NCBI GenBank assembly: GCA_963782345.1
Contig: CAWAJF010000005.1
Span: 62,001-126,000 of the forward strand
Direction of reading: 5' to 3'
Source: DASUPK01 sp963782345
GTDB lineage: Bacteria > Actinomycetota > Thermoleophilia > Solirubrobacterales > 70-9
DNA: 64,000 nt
In this document: positions 34,760 through 44,060 of the stretch, piece after piece
Position numbering within the stretch: the first letter of the stretch is position 1
How the letters are laid out: each line of letters opens with the position of its first letter
Position numbers and translations under genes: made by a program
The notes under the pieces: generated by a model
What the model saw: the letters and a program-made list of their open reading frames with translations, nothing else
What the model was told of the DNA's origin: nothing
Database searches by the model: none

Positions 34760-35161
34760 ATGTCGGAGGAGAACGTGGAGCTTGCACGCCGTTCGTTCGA
34801 AGCCTGGAACAAGTCTGGAGTCGAGGGTTCGAGGCGCGTGGGCTGGACCGCCGACGTCGAGTTTCATGACCCACCCGGGTTCCCAGACGGCGACGTGCAT
34901 CGCGGAGCCGACGCGGTCGCCACGAGACTCGAGGAGCTGCGCAGCATCCTCCCCCACAGGCTCGAGGTGCTGGAGGCGTCCGCTGCCAGCGACGACGAGG
35001 TGTTGCTGATCTTTCAGTTGCATGGCAGCGGCGGCAGCAGCGGCGTTCCGGTCGAGCAGCCGATGGGATTGCTGATGCGGATCGTGAACGGCAAAGTGAG
35101 TCGGTGGCGCACCTTCATGAGCCACGAGGAAGCACGCGAAGCCGCCGGGCTGTCGGCATAG
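34760..35161 (+). CDS. SnoaL-like (NTF2 superfamily) protein
   Basis: 133 residues from ATG 34760. MSEENVELARRSFEAWNKSG opens the first helix typical of the family; next comes VGWTADVEFHDPPGFPDGDV, RGADAVATRLEEL and the last strands VNGKVSRWRTFMSHEEAREA. The cone-shaped fold holds small hydrophobic ligands; members are polyketide cyclases, isomerases or of unknown role. No partner gene identifies the ligand here. Confidence 0.85.
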   Translation: MSEENVELARRSFEAWNKSGVEGSRRVGWTADVEFHDPPGFPDGDVHRGADAVATRLEELRSILPHRLEVLEASAASDDEVLLIFQLHGSGGSSGVPVEQPMGLLMRIVNGKVSRWRTFMSHEEAREAAGLSA

Positions 35162-35379
35162 CTGCTTTGGAAGAGCAGGCGTTGGCGCGCTGCGCCGCGT
35201 GCAGGCCAGTACGCACGCGGAAGTCAAAGCGCACGGGTTTGCGGCGGCGTCCCACATGAAGTTCCGGACGGAGATGCAGCGCTGGGCGAACGTGGCGTGC
35301 ACCGCCCTCGTTACCCTGGCCCGTGGCCTGCCGTCCGATGCCCTCGCGATCCTCGGGCCCCAGGTTTGCGTCTTCACCG

Positions 35380-35585
35380 ACCGGTTCTTCGGGAAGAGGA
35401 TCTTCGTCGAGGGATCCGCCGAGGTGCTCTCGCTCCCGGAGGCAATGGATTCCTTGATCGACTAATACAAGCGCTTCCCCGACGAGAACCCGGACTGGAA
35501 CGATTACCGGGCGCGAATGGAGCATGAACAGCGCCTCTTGATTCGGATCGAGCTCGAGCGCGCCGGTCCGGATCTCCAGGGTTGA
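35380..35585 (+). pseudogene. C-terminal remnant of a PPOX-class F420-dependent oxidoreductase
   Basis: The frame reads KRIFVEGSAEVLSLPEAMDS, then LID followed by TAA (35463-35465) where the family has Tyr (DYYK), and continues in frame as YKRFPDENPDWNDYRARMEH to ERAGPDLQG and a stop at 35585. The core pattern, VEG-SAE-V-LPEAM-DYY-DYRARM, is typical of F420-binding split-barrel enzymes. The N-terminal half is missing. A single-base nonsense change plus truncation argues for decay. Confidence 0.6.
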
Positions 35586-35599
35586 CGATCGGGCGGCGG

Positions 35600-36430
35600 T
35601 CAGGCGGTCGCGAAATCTCCCACCAACTCGGCCAGCCGCTCGGGCCTGTCCAGCATCGAGAACGTCCGCGCGCGGTCGATCACGTCGAGGCGGGCGTCGG
35701 GCAGCGTCTCCGCCAGCCTGCTCCCGTCCTCGAGCGGGAAGAACGCGTCGTCCGCGGACCAGGCCACCAGTGCCGGGCGCTCGAAACCAGGAAGGCGCTC
35801 GGCGGCCCGCAGCATCGTCTCGCCGGAGAGCGAGGCGGTGAAGCGCCGCAGGTCCCGACGGACCCTTCGGTCCGAGAGCGGCGGCGCGAGCCATTCGCGG
35901 GCGAGGTCATCGAGATCGCGGTGCGCGAGCGCTCCGTAGGCGCGGCCGCGGCCGCGCCGGGTGCGCAGCGGCGCCAGCGCCGCCGTGAAGACCGGCCCGG
36001 GAAGACGGGCGGCAGCGATCAACGGTTTCAGGATTGGTGGAGGGAAATGCTCGAAGGCATCGCAGGCGGTGAGCACGAGAGCGCCGAGACGCTCGGGGTG
36101 GTCGACGGCGACCAACTGGGCGATCGCTCCGCCGGTGTCGTTGCCGAGCAGCACCACGTCCTCGAGGTCGAGCGCGACGAGGAACTCGCCAACGATCGCC
36201 GCGAGGTCCTCCATCGTCAGCTCGGACTCGGGCCGCATCGGCTCGGTGTGAGCGCCGAGCGGCCAGGTCGGCGCCACGCAGCGCAACCCGTGCTCGGCCA
36301 GCAGACGGCCGAGGGGGCGCCAGAGCGAGGCACCCATCATGTAACCGTGGATGCAGACCACCGGTCTGGCGTCCGGGGGTCCCTCGGTCTCATACTGGAT
36401 CGTTCCTGCGCTGAGCTCTACGGTCGGCAT
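35600..36430 (-). CDS. Alpha/beta hydrolase with Asp nucleophile (haloalkane-dehalogenase/epoxide-hydrolase-like)
   Basis: 276 residues. Oxyanion CIHGYMMGASLW, nucleophile elbow LLGNDTGGAIAQL with Asp in place of Ser, and an acid candidate in AWSADDAFFPLEDG. The catalytic His expected near the end is not present: the stretch is IDRARTFSMLDRPERL. The enzyme may be inactive or use another base. Divergent from the DUF2332 gene with only 52 bp between starts. Confidence 0.82.
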   Translation of the reverse strand: MPTVELSAGTIQYETEGPPDARPVVCIHGYMMGASLWRPLGRLLAEHGLRCVAPTWPLGAHTEPMRPESELTMEDLAAIVGEFLVALDLEDVVLLGNDTGGAIAQLVAVDHPERLGALVLTACDAFEHFPPPILKPLIAAARLPGPVFTAALAPLRTRRGRGRAYGALAHRDLDDLAREWLAPPLSDRRVRRDLRRFTASLSGETMLRAAERLPGFERPALVAWSADDAFFPLEDGSRLAETLPDARLDVIDRARTFSMLDRPERLAELVGDFATA

Positions 36431-36482
36431 GGCGCTCCCTTCGCGACGGTCCGTACAGCTGCACCCAAGTTACCAGCCGCCT

Positions 36483-37550
36483 ATGGGAGAGTTCGAGCGG
36501 ATGAGCGCGCGAGATCACCTGCTCGAGACGCTTCGGAAGAACTCGGAGGAGGCCGCCTCGTGGCACTCGCCGATGTACTCGTTCTTCTGCGAGCGAATGG
36601 CGGAGGACGTCGAGGCCGGAGGGCCGACCTGGGCCCTGCTCGAGCCGTACGCGGACGAGCCGGCCGACGAGTACTTCCCGTTTCGGGCGCTGGCGGGCGT
36701 CCATCACATGGTCCTGTCGGCGGAGCTGCCAGAGCTCCAGCTCCATTACCCATCGGAGGCTGGCGACGGCGACGCTGCAGCGGCCTGGCCGATCGTCCGG
36801 ACCGCGTTCGACCGGCTCTCCCCGGAGATCATCGACTCACTGCGCCACCCGCTCCAGACGAACGAGACCGCCCGATGCGGAGCCCTGATCGGCGGTTTCC
36901 TGACGGTCGCCGCGGATACCGGCCTGCCGCTTCGGGTGCGGGAGCTGGGCGCGAGCGCCGGGCTCAACATGCACTTCGATCGCTACCGCTACGAGCAGGA
37001 CGGCGAGGCGTTCGGTCCAAAGGACTCGCCGGTGCGCTTCGTCGATCACTGGCGCGAGGGCGTGCCGCCATTCGAGACGCCGATGGAGATCGCCTCGCGG
37101 CGCGGCTGCGACATCGATCCGATCGATCCGACCACCGACGAGGGTCGCAAGTCACTGCTCGCCTTCATCTTCCCCGACCAGCTGCCGCGCTACGAGCTGC
37201 TCAGGGAGGCGATCGATGTGGCTCGTGCATTCCCGCCCGAGGTCGACGAGGAGGACATCGGCACCTGGATCGCCCGCGAGCTCGCCGACCCGCCGGCGGG
37301 CGAGGCGACGGTCGTCTTCCACTCCCTGGTCTGGATCTACCTGACCGAGGAGGTGCGGTCGGCGACCTCGGCGGCGCTGGAGGAGGCGGCCGCACGCGCC
37401 GCCGCCGAGCGCCCGCTCTCCTGGCTTCGCTACGAGCTGGGGCCGGACCTGATGCGCTGCGAGCTCCGGCTGACCAGCTGGCCGGGCGGCGAAGAGCGCC
37501 TGCTGGGCACGGGGGACGTCCATCTGGCGCCGGTCACCTGGCTCGGATGA
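36483..37550 (+). CDS. DUF2332 family protein
   Basis: 355 residues from ATG 36483; ATG 36501 is an alternative. The sequence follows the family throughout: SPMYSFFCERMAEDVEAGGP near the N-terminus, ETARCGALIGGFLTVA, LRVRELGASAGLNMHFDRYR, and VVFHSLVWIYLTEEVR. LGASAGLN resembles a SAM/nucleotide-binding loop, so a methyltransferase-like role is possible, but no activity is known. Its stop overlaps the start of the MBL gene (ATGA), so they are co-translated. Confidence 0.82.
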   Translation: MGEFERMSARDHLLETLRKNSEEAASWHSPMYSFFCERMAEDVEAGGPTWALLEPYADEPADEYFPFRALAGVHHMVLSAELPELQLHYPSEAGDGDAAAAWPIVRTAFDRLSPEIIDSLRHPLQTNETARCGALIGGFLTVAADTGLPLRVRELGASAGLNMHFDRYRYEQDGEAFGPKDSPVRFVDHWREGVPPFETPMEIASRRGCDIDPIDPTTDEGRKSLLAFIFPDQLPRYELLREAIDVARAFPPEVDEEDIGTWIARELADPPAGEATVVFHSLVWIYLTEEVRSATSAALEEAAARAAAERPLSWLRYELGPDLMRCELRLTSWPGGEERLLGTGDVHLAPVTWLG

Positions 37551-38593
37551 CGCGACGCTACGGCCTGCGCGGCCGGATCGCCCTGGCATTGACCAAGCGG
37601 ACGCTTCCACGGCGAATGAGCGCCGATCCGGTGGGGGAGATGCCGGACGGGCTTCATGCCGCGGTGGTCGGCTCCGGCTCGCCGCTGCCCGACGCCAAGC
37701 GGGGCAATCCGTGCGTCGCCGTGATCGCCGGCGGGCGGCTGTTCATCGTCGATGCCGGCGAGAGGGCATCCGAAACGCTCAACCGCATGCAGATCGATCC
37801 CGGCCGGATCGAGGCCGTTCTGCTGACCCACTTCCACTCCGATCACATCGGCGGTCTCGGTAGCCTCAACATCCAGCGCTGGGTCGCCGAGCGGTCGACG
37901 ACCTCGATGCGGGTGATCGGCCCCCCCGGGGTGGAGCGGGTCATCGCCGGCTACAACGAGGCCTTTGCCCTCGACAGCGGCTATCGCACCGCCCACCACG
38001 GGGAGGCCGTTGCGCCCTCCGCCACCGGCGCCATGGCCGCCGACCCGTTCGACCTCCCGGAGGGCGCCGACTCGCTCGTCGTCCTCGACGACGGCGGACT
38101 GAGGATCACGGCTTTCGAGGTCGATCACTCGCCGGCCGAGCCGGCCGTCGGCTACCGCTTCGACTACGGCGGTCGCAGCGTGGTGATCAGCGGCGACACG
38201 AACTACTCGCCGGCGCTGGTTCGCGCGGCCGAGGGTGCCGATCTGCTGATCCACGATGCTCTCTCTCCCGAGCTGACGAAGATCGTCGAGGACGCCGCCG
38301 CCGCTGCCGGCCTGGCGGGCCGCGCCAAGATCTTCGCGGACATCCCCGACTATCACGCCAGCCCCGGCGATGCGGCCGACTCGGCACGCGAGGCAGGGGT
38401 TCGGGCCCTCGCGATCACCCACATAGTGCCGCCGCTCCCGTTGAAGGCGCTCGAGGGCCCGTTTCTCGGCGACGCTCGGCAGCGCTTTTCGGGGGAGCTC
38501 TGGATCGCGCGGGACGGCGATCTCTACAGCCTGTCCGCCGGCGGCGGCGACGTGCAGCGCTCCAACATGATCGGCCGAGGACCAAGCGCCTGA
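37547..38593 (+). CDS. MBL-fold hydrolase, RNase Z/arylsulfatase-like
   Basis: 348 residues. LLTHFHSDHIGGLG gives the HxHxDH Zn motif, then HSPAEPAVGYRFDYGGRSVV with SGDTNYSPALVRAAEGADLL (third-ligand Asp), and ALAITHIVPP near the end. GSGSPLPDAKRGNPCVAVIA near the N-terminus is typical of RNase Z-like phosphodiesterases and AtsA arylsulfatases. Co-translated with DUF2332 by ATGA overlap. A tRNA-processing role is not supported by the neighbours. Confidence 0.85.
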   Translation: MTRRYGLRGRIALALTKRTLPRRMSADPVGEMPDGLHAAVVGSGSPLPDAKRGNPCVAVIAGGRLFIVDAGERASETLNRMQIDPGRIEAVLLTHFHSDHIGGLGSLNIQRWVAERSTTSMRVIGPPGVERVIAGYNEAFALDSGYRTAHHGEAVAPSATGAMAADPFDLPEGADSLVVLDDGGLRITAFEVDHSPAEPAVGYRFDYGGRSVVISGDTNYSPALVRAAEGADLLIHDALSPELTKIVEDAAAAAGLAGRAKIFADIPDYHASPGDAADSAREAGVRALAITHIVPPLPLKALEGPFLGDARQRFSGELWIARDGDLYSLSAGGGDVQRSNMIGRGPSA

Positions 38594-38652
38594 AGCTGGG
38601 CCGGCTCGTTATTTGGCATCGCCGGATCGATCTGCGGTATTCCACGGATGGC

Positions 38653-40530
38653 ATGGGCGCCGATTCGCCGGATGCTTCAGCCGTGACGGAAGTCAGGGTC
38701 CTTCACGCAGCACCGGTCCGGCGCTCCAGGCTGCTCTCGGCCCTCCTGGGGCTGGCGGCCGCGGGCGCGCTGATCGGTCCCGCCGGGACGCTCGCGGCGT
38801 CCCCGGCCGCAGCCGGCAAGCTGACGATCTCGCCGCAGCCGAACACGCCTGACGCCTCGCCGGCCACCCAGATCAGCATCCTCGGAGTTCCGCGTTCTCA
38901 GATCCACTCCGTCAGGGTGACCGGACAGAGCTCGGGGCCACATTCAGGCCGGCTGCGCTCCTACTCGCACCACCGCGGGGCCAGCTTCGTGCTCGACCAG
39001 CAGCTCACTGAGGGCGAATCGGTATCGGTGAAGATCTGCGTCAGGCGGCGCAAGCCGATCCGCTACTCGTTCACCGTCGCCACCTTCGGCGCGAAGTCGC
39101 CTGTCCTCAACCTGCCCTCGACTCAGCCGGACAAGCTCGACCACTTCGTCAGCGAGCCGGGGCTCATCCCGCCGGCGATCACGGTGAACAGGAGCTCGAA
39201 GCGGGCCCGGGGCAACGGCGACGTGATGCTGACGCCGCTTCCCTCGCCCGTCGTCCATCCGGGGAGCACGACCACGGTGACGATCAGGTCAGTCGGGCCA
39301 GGAGGGCCGATGATCGTGGACGCCGCCGGAAACCTGGTCTGGTTCAGGCAGCTCGCTCCGCCGGAGGTCGCCGCCAACCTGCGTCTACAGAACTTCCACG
39401 GCCGCAAGGTGCTGACCTGGTGGGAGGGCACCGTGACGGCCGCCGCGTTCGGGATCGGCGGCGGCGTGATCGCGAACCACGCCTACAACGCGATCCGGGT
39501 CGTGCACGCCGGCAACGGCTACGGGATGGATCTCCACGAGTTCCAGCTCACCCGCGACGGCGATGCGCTGTTCACCGTCTACTCGCCGATCCTCGTCCAC
39601 CTGCCCGGGACGCCGGACGGGAAGCTCTCGCCGCTGCTCGACTCGATCGTCCAGGAGGTGGACGTCAAGACCGGGCTGGTCGTCTGGGAGTGGCACGCCT
39701 ATGGACACATTCCGCTCGAGACCTCCCAGGCGACGCCGCAGAACAGCGCCTCCTACGACGCCTTCCACTTCAATGCGGTCCAGCCCCTGAAGCACGACCG
39801 CGTCCTGATCTCGGCGCGCGACACATCTGCCGTCTACAAGGTCGACCGGGCGAGCGGCCGGATCCTCTGGACCCTGGGGGGCAAGGGGACCGACTTCCGC
39901 TTCGGCCGCGGCGCGCTGTTCAACCTCCAGCACGACGCGCACATGCTGAGCAACGGGCGGATCAGCATGTTCGACGACGAGGCGGGACCGCCGATGTTCG
40001 GCCCGTACTCGCGCGGGCTGATCCTGCAGCTCAACTATCGGCGCCACAAGGCGACGCTCGTGCGCCAGTTCGCCCGCTCGGGCAGCACCTCCGCCCAGAG
40101 CGAGGGCAGCCTGCAGCGGCTGCCCGGCGGGAACGTCTTCGTCGGCTACGGCTCCGAGCCGTTCTTCTCCGAGTTCTCCTCGCGCGGCAAGCTCCTGCTC
40201 GACGCGAGCCTTCCGGTGGACGACGGGAGCTACCGGACCTACCGCTTCCCGTGGACCGCCACGCCGAGGACGAGCCCGGCCCTCGTCGCGCAGCGCCACG
40301 GTCCCTCCGCGGTCTCGCTCTACGCGAGCTGGAATGGGGCGACGAAGGTCGCCAAGTGGCGGTTCCTGGCCGGACAGAGCGCCGGGTCGCTCTCGCGGGT
40401 CGCGACGGTTCGGAAGCGCTCGTTCGAGACTCGCGTGGACCTCGACGCCTCTGCGGCGGTCTTCGCGGTTCGCGCCCTCGACTCGAGGGGGCACGTGATC
40501 GGCCGATCCACCGCGGTGCCGGCCTCCTGA
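38653..40530 (+). CDS. Secreted arylsulfotransferase (ASST)-like beta-propeller protein
   Basis: 625 residues. Signal region around residues 25-53 (SALLGLAAAGALIGPAGTLA). An N-terminal Ig-like domain (ISPQPNTPDASPATQISILG) precedes a six-bladed propeller: MIVDAAGNLVWFRQL, LHEFQLTRDGDALFTVY, VVWEWHAYGHIPLE, SGRILWTLGGKG, FNLQHDAHMLSNGRISMFDD. His residues in HEF and HDAH sit where ASST enzymes have their catalytic His and Arg ligands. The family transfers sulfate between phenols; actinobacterial members are mostly uncharacterised. GTG 38683 is an alternative start. Confidence 0.8.
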   Translation: MGADSPDASAVTEVRVLHAAPVRRSRLLSALLGLAAAGALIGPAGTLAASPAAAGKLTISPQPNTPDASPATQISILGVPRSQIHSVRVTGQSSGPHSGRLRSYSHHRGASFVLDQQLTEGESVSVKICVRRRKPIRYSFTVATFGAKSPVLNLPSTQPDKLDHFVSEPGLIPPAITVNRSSKRARGNGDVMLTPLPSPVVHPGSTTTVTIRSVGPGGPMIVDAAGNLVWFRQLAPPEVAANLRLQNFHGRKVLTWWEGTVTAAAFGIGGGVIANHAYNAIRVVHAGNGYGMDLHEFQLTRDGDALFTVYSPILVHLPGTPDGKLSPLLDSIVQEVDVKTGLVVWEWHAYGHIPLETSQATPQNSASYDAFHFNAVQPLKHDRVLISARDTSAVYKVDRASGRILWTLGGKGTDFRFGRGALFNLQHDAHMLSNGRISMFDDEAGPPMFGPYSRGLILQLNYRRHKATLVRQFARSGSTSAQSEGSLQRLPGGNVFVGYGSEPFFSEFSSRGKLLLDASLPVDDGSYRTYRFPWTATPRTSPALVAQRHGPSAVSLYASWNGATKVAKWRFLAGQSAGSLSRVATVRKRSFETRVDLDASAAVFAVRALDSRGHVIGRSTAVPAS

Positions 40531-40646
40531 CGACCGCCGGCGCGTACTGGCCTCGTCCTTGGAGCTGCGAGGACGGCGGGACAAGGCGGTGGGGGGCGGT
40601 CTCCGGCCAGCCGGGGCTCGATATCGCCCCCGGCGAGCGCCTGGAG

Positions 40647-41888
40647 GTGGCCGCGGTTCACGATGCCTTCGCGACCGACGCCCTCGTCCGCCGCGAGCCG
40701 GGCGAGCTGTACGCGCTCAGGCACGGCATGTCCGCGGGCGGGCCGCAGGCCGGATCCGTGGACGCCTGGGCCGAGCGCCTCGACCCTGAGACGCTGGCCG
40801 TCACCGCCTCGACGCCCCGGCTCCCGGGCGGACCGTTCTGGCCCGGCGGCATCGCGGCCCACGCCTGCGGCGATCTGCACATGGTGTTCGGGCACTGGGC
40901 TCACCGGCTCAGCCCGGACCTGGACGTGCTCGCCTCCCATCGACTGCCGGTCACGCGGCCCCACAACTCGTTCGTCGTCCTCGACGGCGGCGAGCTCGTC
41001 ACCAAGGACTGTGACGCCCCCGCCGGCAGAGAGCCGTCCACCGTCTCGGTCCTCGATCCGCTCACCCTGCTACCGGTCGCCCGGGCGCTGCGGCTGCCGG
41101 AGCCCTCGGTGGGCCGGCTCTCGAGCGACGGGGAGACCGTCCTTGCGCTCGGGACCACGAAGCTGTTCGCGCTACGGCTGGACCGCGACGCCGGCAGGCT
41201 GGTCGTCGACGGGGAGTGGCGTCCAAGCTACGGGCCGGCACCCGGTCGCAGCTTCGGCTGGGACCCGGTGATCGCCCCGGAACACGTCTTCTGGATGGAC
41301 AACGGCCGCAACCGCGTCGATCACACCATGCTCGGGAGTGGGACGGAGAGCTCTCCGCTCCGCCTCTGGTGGGCCCGCCTTGACGACGGCTCGGTGCGCT
41401 CAATCGAGATCAGCGGCATCCCGTATGGGACCGAGTCGAATCCGCCCGGGTGGGACCCGGTCGGGGACGTCGTCGTCGCCTACGACTCGGGAAACGCCGT
41501 CGTCCGGGCCTGGCGCCTCGACGGCGACGAGCTCGAGCCGCTCTGGCGGCGCGACGGGCTCGCGCACGCCGGTCACCTGATCCTCTACCCGGACACCCGG
41601 GAGCTGGTCATCGGGGACTGGCGCGGCCACTCGGCGCTGAAGCGAGGCCCGCTGCGGCGCATCACCGCGACCGCGGGACCGGTGATCGCCCGCAGCGCGG
41701 CCTTCCGCCGCGCGAGCCGGTCCCTCGGCGGGGACTCGCTGGTCGTCCTCGATCTGGACTCCGGCGCCGAGAAGGCCCGCGTCGAGATCCCCTCGGCCGT
41801 TCAGGGATTCCTCTTCCCCGCCCCGGGGTTCGAGCGAGACGTCTACTACCAGTCGCTCTCGACGGTAGCCCGCGTACGCGTCGCATAG
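40647..41888 (+). CDS. Predicted beta-propeller protein of unknown function
   Basis: Coding from about 40530 to 41888 in one frame; no ATG is near the 5' end. GTG 40647 is the first usable start, but protein-like sequence begins earlier (GAYWPRPWSCEDGG), so a non-standard start or a missing 5' end is possible. Propeller-like strands repeat: HACGDLHMVFGHWAHRLSPD, DGETVLALGTTKLFALRLD, WARLDDGSVRSIEISG, YDSGNAVVRAWRLDGDELEP. No signal peptide visible. Adjacent to the ASST-like propeller, perhaps functionally paired. Confidence 0.6.
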   Translation: MAAVHDAFATDALVRREPGELYALRHGMSAGGPQAGSVDAWAERLDPETLAVTASTPRLPGGPFWPGGIAAHACGDLHMVFGHWAHRLSPDLDVLASHRLPVTRPHNSFVVLDGGELVTKDCDAPAGREPSTVSVLDPLTLLPVARALRLPEPSVGRLSSDGETVLALGTTKLFALRLDRDAGRLVVDGEWRPSYGPAPGRSFGWDPVIAPEHVFWMDNGRNRVDHTMLGSGTESSPLRLWWARLDDGSVRSIEISGIPYGTESNPPGWDPVGDVVVAYDSGNAVVRAWRLDGDELEPLWRRDGLAHAGHLILYPDTRELVIGDWRGHSALKRGPLRRITATAGPVIARSAAFRRASRSLGGDSLVVLDLDSGAEKARVEIPSAVQGFLFPAPGFERDVYYQSLSTVARVRVA

Positions 41889-41933
41889 TCGACCACTCTC
41901 CGCCCTTACCCAGTAGTAGGGTCGCCGGCGCAA

Positions 41934-42152
41934 AACAACGGCGCGATCGACAACGCGCAGTCGATCATCCAGAACCAGCTGCCCGGCAGGCTCGATCAGG
42001 TGAACAACGCGATCAAGTCGAGGGCACCGAACGCGAAGGTGATCGCTCTCGACCATCCGCGCCTCTTCAACGGCACGGACTGCAACGCGTTCACCTGGTT
42101 CAGCTCGAGCGAGGAATCGCGACTCAACCAGACGGCCGACATGATCAAGAGC
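41934..42152 (+). pseudogene. C-terminal fragment of a secreted SGNH/GDSL hydrolase
   Basis: The frame reads NNGAIDNAQSIIQNQLPGRL, then NAIKSRAPNAKVIALDHPRLF, NGTDCNAFTWFSSSEESRLN and QTADMIKS. This is the second half of Streptomyces-type secreted lipases before the catalytic Asp-x-x-His block. Neither the N-terminal GDSL box nor the catalytic C-terminus remains. It happens to be in frame with the GH76 gene downstream, which makes that gene look longer than it is. Confidence 0.65.
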
Positions 42153-42341
42153 GTGAGGCCATGCAAACGGCTACTACCCGGTGGTTCACAACACCACCGG
42201 GTAGCGCGAAGCACGGGAGGGCGGCGCCGGGGATGCCCGGCGCCGCCCTCACTCGTCATCCGGACTCTGCCGCCGGGCCGTAACCTGCCGACGGCCTCGC
42301 AAGGGCGAGTCAAATCCCCTCGTGAGGTGTTCGGGGTACGA

Positions 42342-43631
42342 GTGTCGTCCGTCCGCAGAAGCTCACTCGCAGCAATCGCTTCGCTGATCGCCCTGGCGGT
42401 CCTGGGCGCTTGCACGCCGTCCGCGGACGGTTTCAGCCGCAGCCAGGCGCGCTACCTGCGGGCGGCCGACGAGGGCGTCAAGCAGACGCACCGGTGGTGG
42501 AACCGCGGCAGGCATTGGTACAGCTCGACGCTGGGCGGATCCAGTCGCGCCTCGCTCTGGGGGATCGTGCCGCTGTTCGAGGCGTTGAACGGCGTGCAGC
42601 TCGCGCGGCCCTCGGCACGGCATCGCCACCAGCTCAATCGGTTCGCCTGGGGCGCGCAGCGCTATCTCAATCCCGCGCTCCGGCCGGTTCCCGGCTTCGG
42701 ACCGAAGCAGGGCCAGCACAACGCCGGGAAGACCGCCTGGTTCGATGACAATGGTTGGTGGGGCCTTGCGTTCCTTGACGCCTACCGGGCGACAGGGAAT
42801 GGGCGCTATCTGACCGATGCCGAGATCGCCCAGAACTTCATCAGCGTCACCGGCTGGGATTCCACACCGGGCAGGCCGGGCGGCATCTGGTGGAACACCA
42901 ACCGCGGCTTCTACGCGGGGGAGTCGCTGGCGAGCGGCACCCTGCTCTCAGCTCGGCTCTACGCCCTCACTCACCAGCAGCGCTATCTCGATGACGCGCT
43001 CAAGTACATCGGCTGGGGGGACGTCTGGCTGACTGATCCGAGCAGCGGTCTTTACGCCCGGCTGCGCAAGCCCGGCACCTACGGCGAGAGCGCTTCCGGC
43101 CCGCGGGCGGCGGCAGCGGCCGAGGTGCATGCCCTGAGCGCAAATCCCGATGAGGCCGCGAAGCTCCAAGCCGCGGGCGGTCCGGCGGCCCCCCCTGGGG
43201 TCGCGCAGGCTGCGAAGAGGAACTACCCGCCCTTTGACGCGGTGCCGATGCCCTACGTGAACGGCCCGATGATCCTCGCCCATCGGATCATCTGCGATGA
43301 GACCGGCGATAGCTCCTACTGCCAGCGAGCCGAGCAGCTCGCTGCCACCACGCTCCAGGTCTACGGGCGCTTCTGGATGGGCCCCCAATACGACTTCTGG
43401 TACGCCCGCACGATGCTCGAGTTCGCGAAGCTCGATGACAGCGGGAACTGGTACGGGATCGTGCAGCGAAACGCCCGAAGAGCCCTACATCGCGCTCACG
43501 ACAGGCACGGCCTCTACCTCCGCACTTGGTACGGGAAGAAGGCGGCCAACTCGGGAGCGCCAAAGGGAAGCCTTCAGCTGCACGCCGCCAACGCGGCGCT
43601 ATTTGCCTGGATGGGTGCGCTCGGGCGCTGA
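42342..43631 (+). CDS. GH76-family lipoprotein (alpha-1,6-mannanase-like)
   Basis: 429 residues from GTG 42342; GTG 42327 is an alternative. Signal with lipobox ALAVLGAC, so the mature protein is lipid-anchored at Cys. The (alpha/alpha)6 catalytic domain shows TAWFDDNGWWGLAFLDAYR, whose Asp-Asp pair is the catalytic dyad of GH76, then GIWWNTNRGFYAGESLASGT and YDFWYARTMLEF. Family enzymes cut alpha-1,6-mannan backbones, or transglycosylate them. An MptB-like mannosyltransferase lies 3 kb downstream, a possible functional link. Confidence 0.82.
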   Translation: MSSVRRSSLAAIASLIALAVLGACTPSADGFSRSQARYLRAADEGVKQTHRWWNRGRHWYSSTLGGSSRASLWGIVPLFEALNGVQLARPSARHRHQLNRFAWGAQRYLNPALRPVPGFGPKQGQHNAGKTAWFDDNGWWGLAFLDAYRATGNGRYLTDAEIAQNFISVTGWDSTPGRPGGIWWNTNRGFYAGESLASGTLLSARLYALTHQQRYLDDALKYIGWGDVWLTDPSSGLYARLRKPGTYGESASGPRAAAAAEVHALSANPDEAAKLQAAGGPAAPPGVAQAAKRNYPPFDAVPMPYVNGPMILAHRIICDETGDSSYCQRAEQLAATTLQVYGRFWMGPQYDFWYARTMLEFAKLDDSGNWYGIVQRNARRALHRAHDRHGLYLRTWYGKKAANSGAPKGSLQLHAANAALFAWMGALGR

Positions 43632-43632
43632 G

Positions 43633-43767
43633 CTAGAAGCTCGTACCGGTCGCCAGCAGCGCGACCAGCGCGAGCGCGATCCCGAAGATCGCCCCGATCG
43701 AGTAGGCGAATACGAGACGTCCGCCCCGGACGCGATCGGTTGCAAGGTGATCGATCAACGTGCTCAT
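43633..43767 (-). CDS. 44-residue single-pass membrane protein
   Basis: Too short for normal ORF listings. ATG 43767 has GAGAGG at 5-bp spacing. Sequence MSTLIDHLATDRVRGGRLVF continues AYSIGAIFGIALALVALLATGTSF: a soluble N-terminus and one TM helix of about 22 residues. Its stop lies one base from the GH76 stop (convergent). Function unknown; small membrane proteins often modulate larger partners. Confidence 0.6.
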   Translation of the reverse strand: MSTLIDHLATDRVRGGRLVFAYSIGAIFGIALALVALLATGTSF

Positions 43768-43924
43768 GCCAACCTCTCTTTCTCGGGCCTACGGGGTTAG
43801 CTGACGGGCTCGCGCCGAAAGAGTGCGCTACGGATCGATCCGATTCGCCCACGGAGCCGAGGCTCCAGTTGGTTCCCCCGTTCGCGCCATCGAGGCGCGA
43901 TTCGGCAGGTGCAATTGCAACGCC

Positions 43925-43941
43925 CGTACCCAATCGGTACG
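43925..43941. promoter_or_regulatory. Inverted repeat in the 43768-43983 noncoding stretch
   Basis: CGTACC-CAATC-GGTACG, a perfect 6-bp dyad in a 216-bp gap that otherwise holds no gene. It could be an operator for the 44-residue membrane protein or a relic of the GGTACC-type repeat. Confidence 0.3.
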
Positions 43942-43983
43942 GACTGAAACCAGCCTAGTAAACGAAACGGCAGGCCGCGCCGG

Positions 43984-44060
43984 CGGCCTGGTGGCCGCAT
44001 CAGGTCGCGGCCACGAGCGGCCGCCCGGCACAAGTCGGGGCAGCGGCGTGGTGGCCGCTA
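43984..44060 (+). repeat. GC-rich dispersed repeat family 2, copy 1
   Basis: GCGGCCTGGTGGCCGC, then ATCAGGTCGCGGCCACGAGCGGCCGCCCGGCACAAGTCGGGG in the family order, and a second GTGGTGGCCGCT. It matches the tandem unit at 62027 in the same orientation, with a deletion of the inner hairpin. It ends on the stop codon of the zinc-ribbon gene. Confidence 0.75.

Noticed and set aside
35582..38593. 1003-codon + strand reading
   Set aside because: Only the last 349 codons (from 37547) are real; the rest is antisense to the hydrolase and shadow of DUF2332.
39420..41888. 822-codon + strand reading
   Set aside because: Its first 370 codons overlap the ASST-like gene in another frame; only the part from about 40530 looks like protein.
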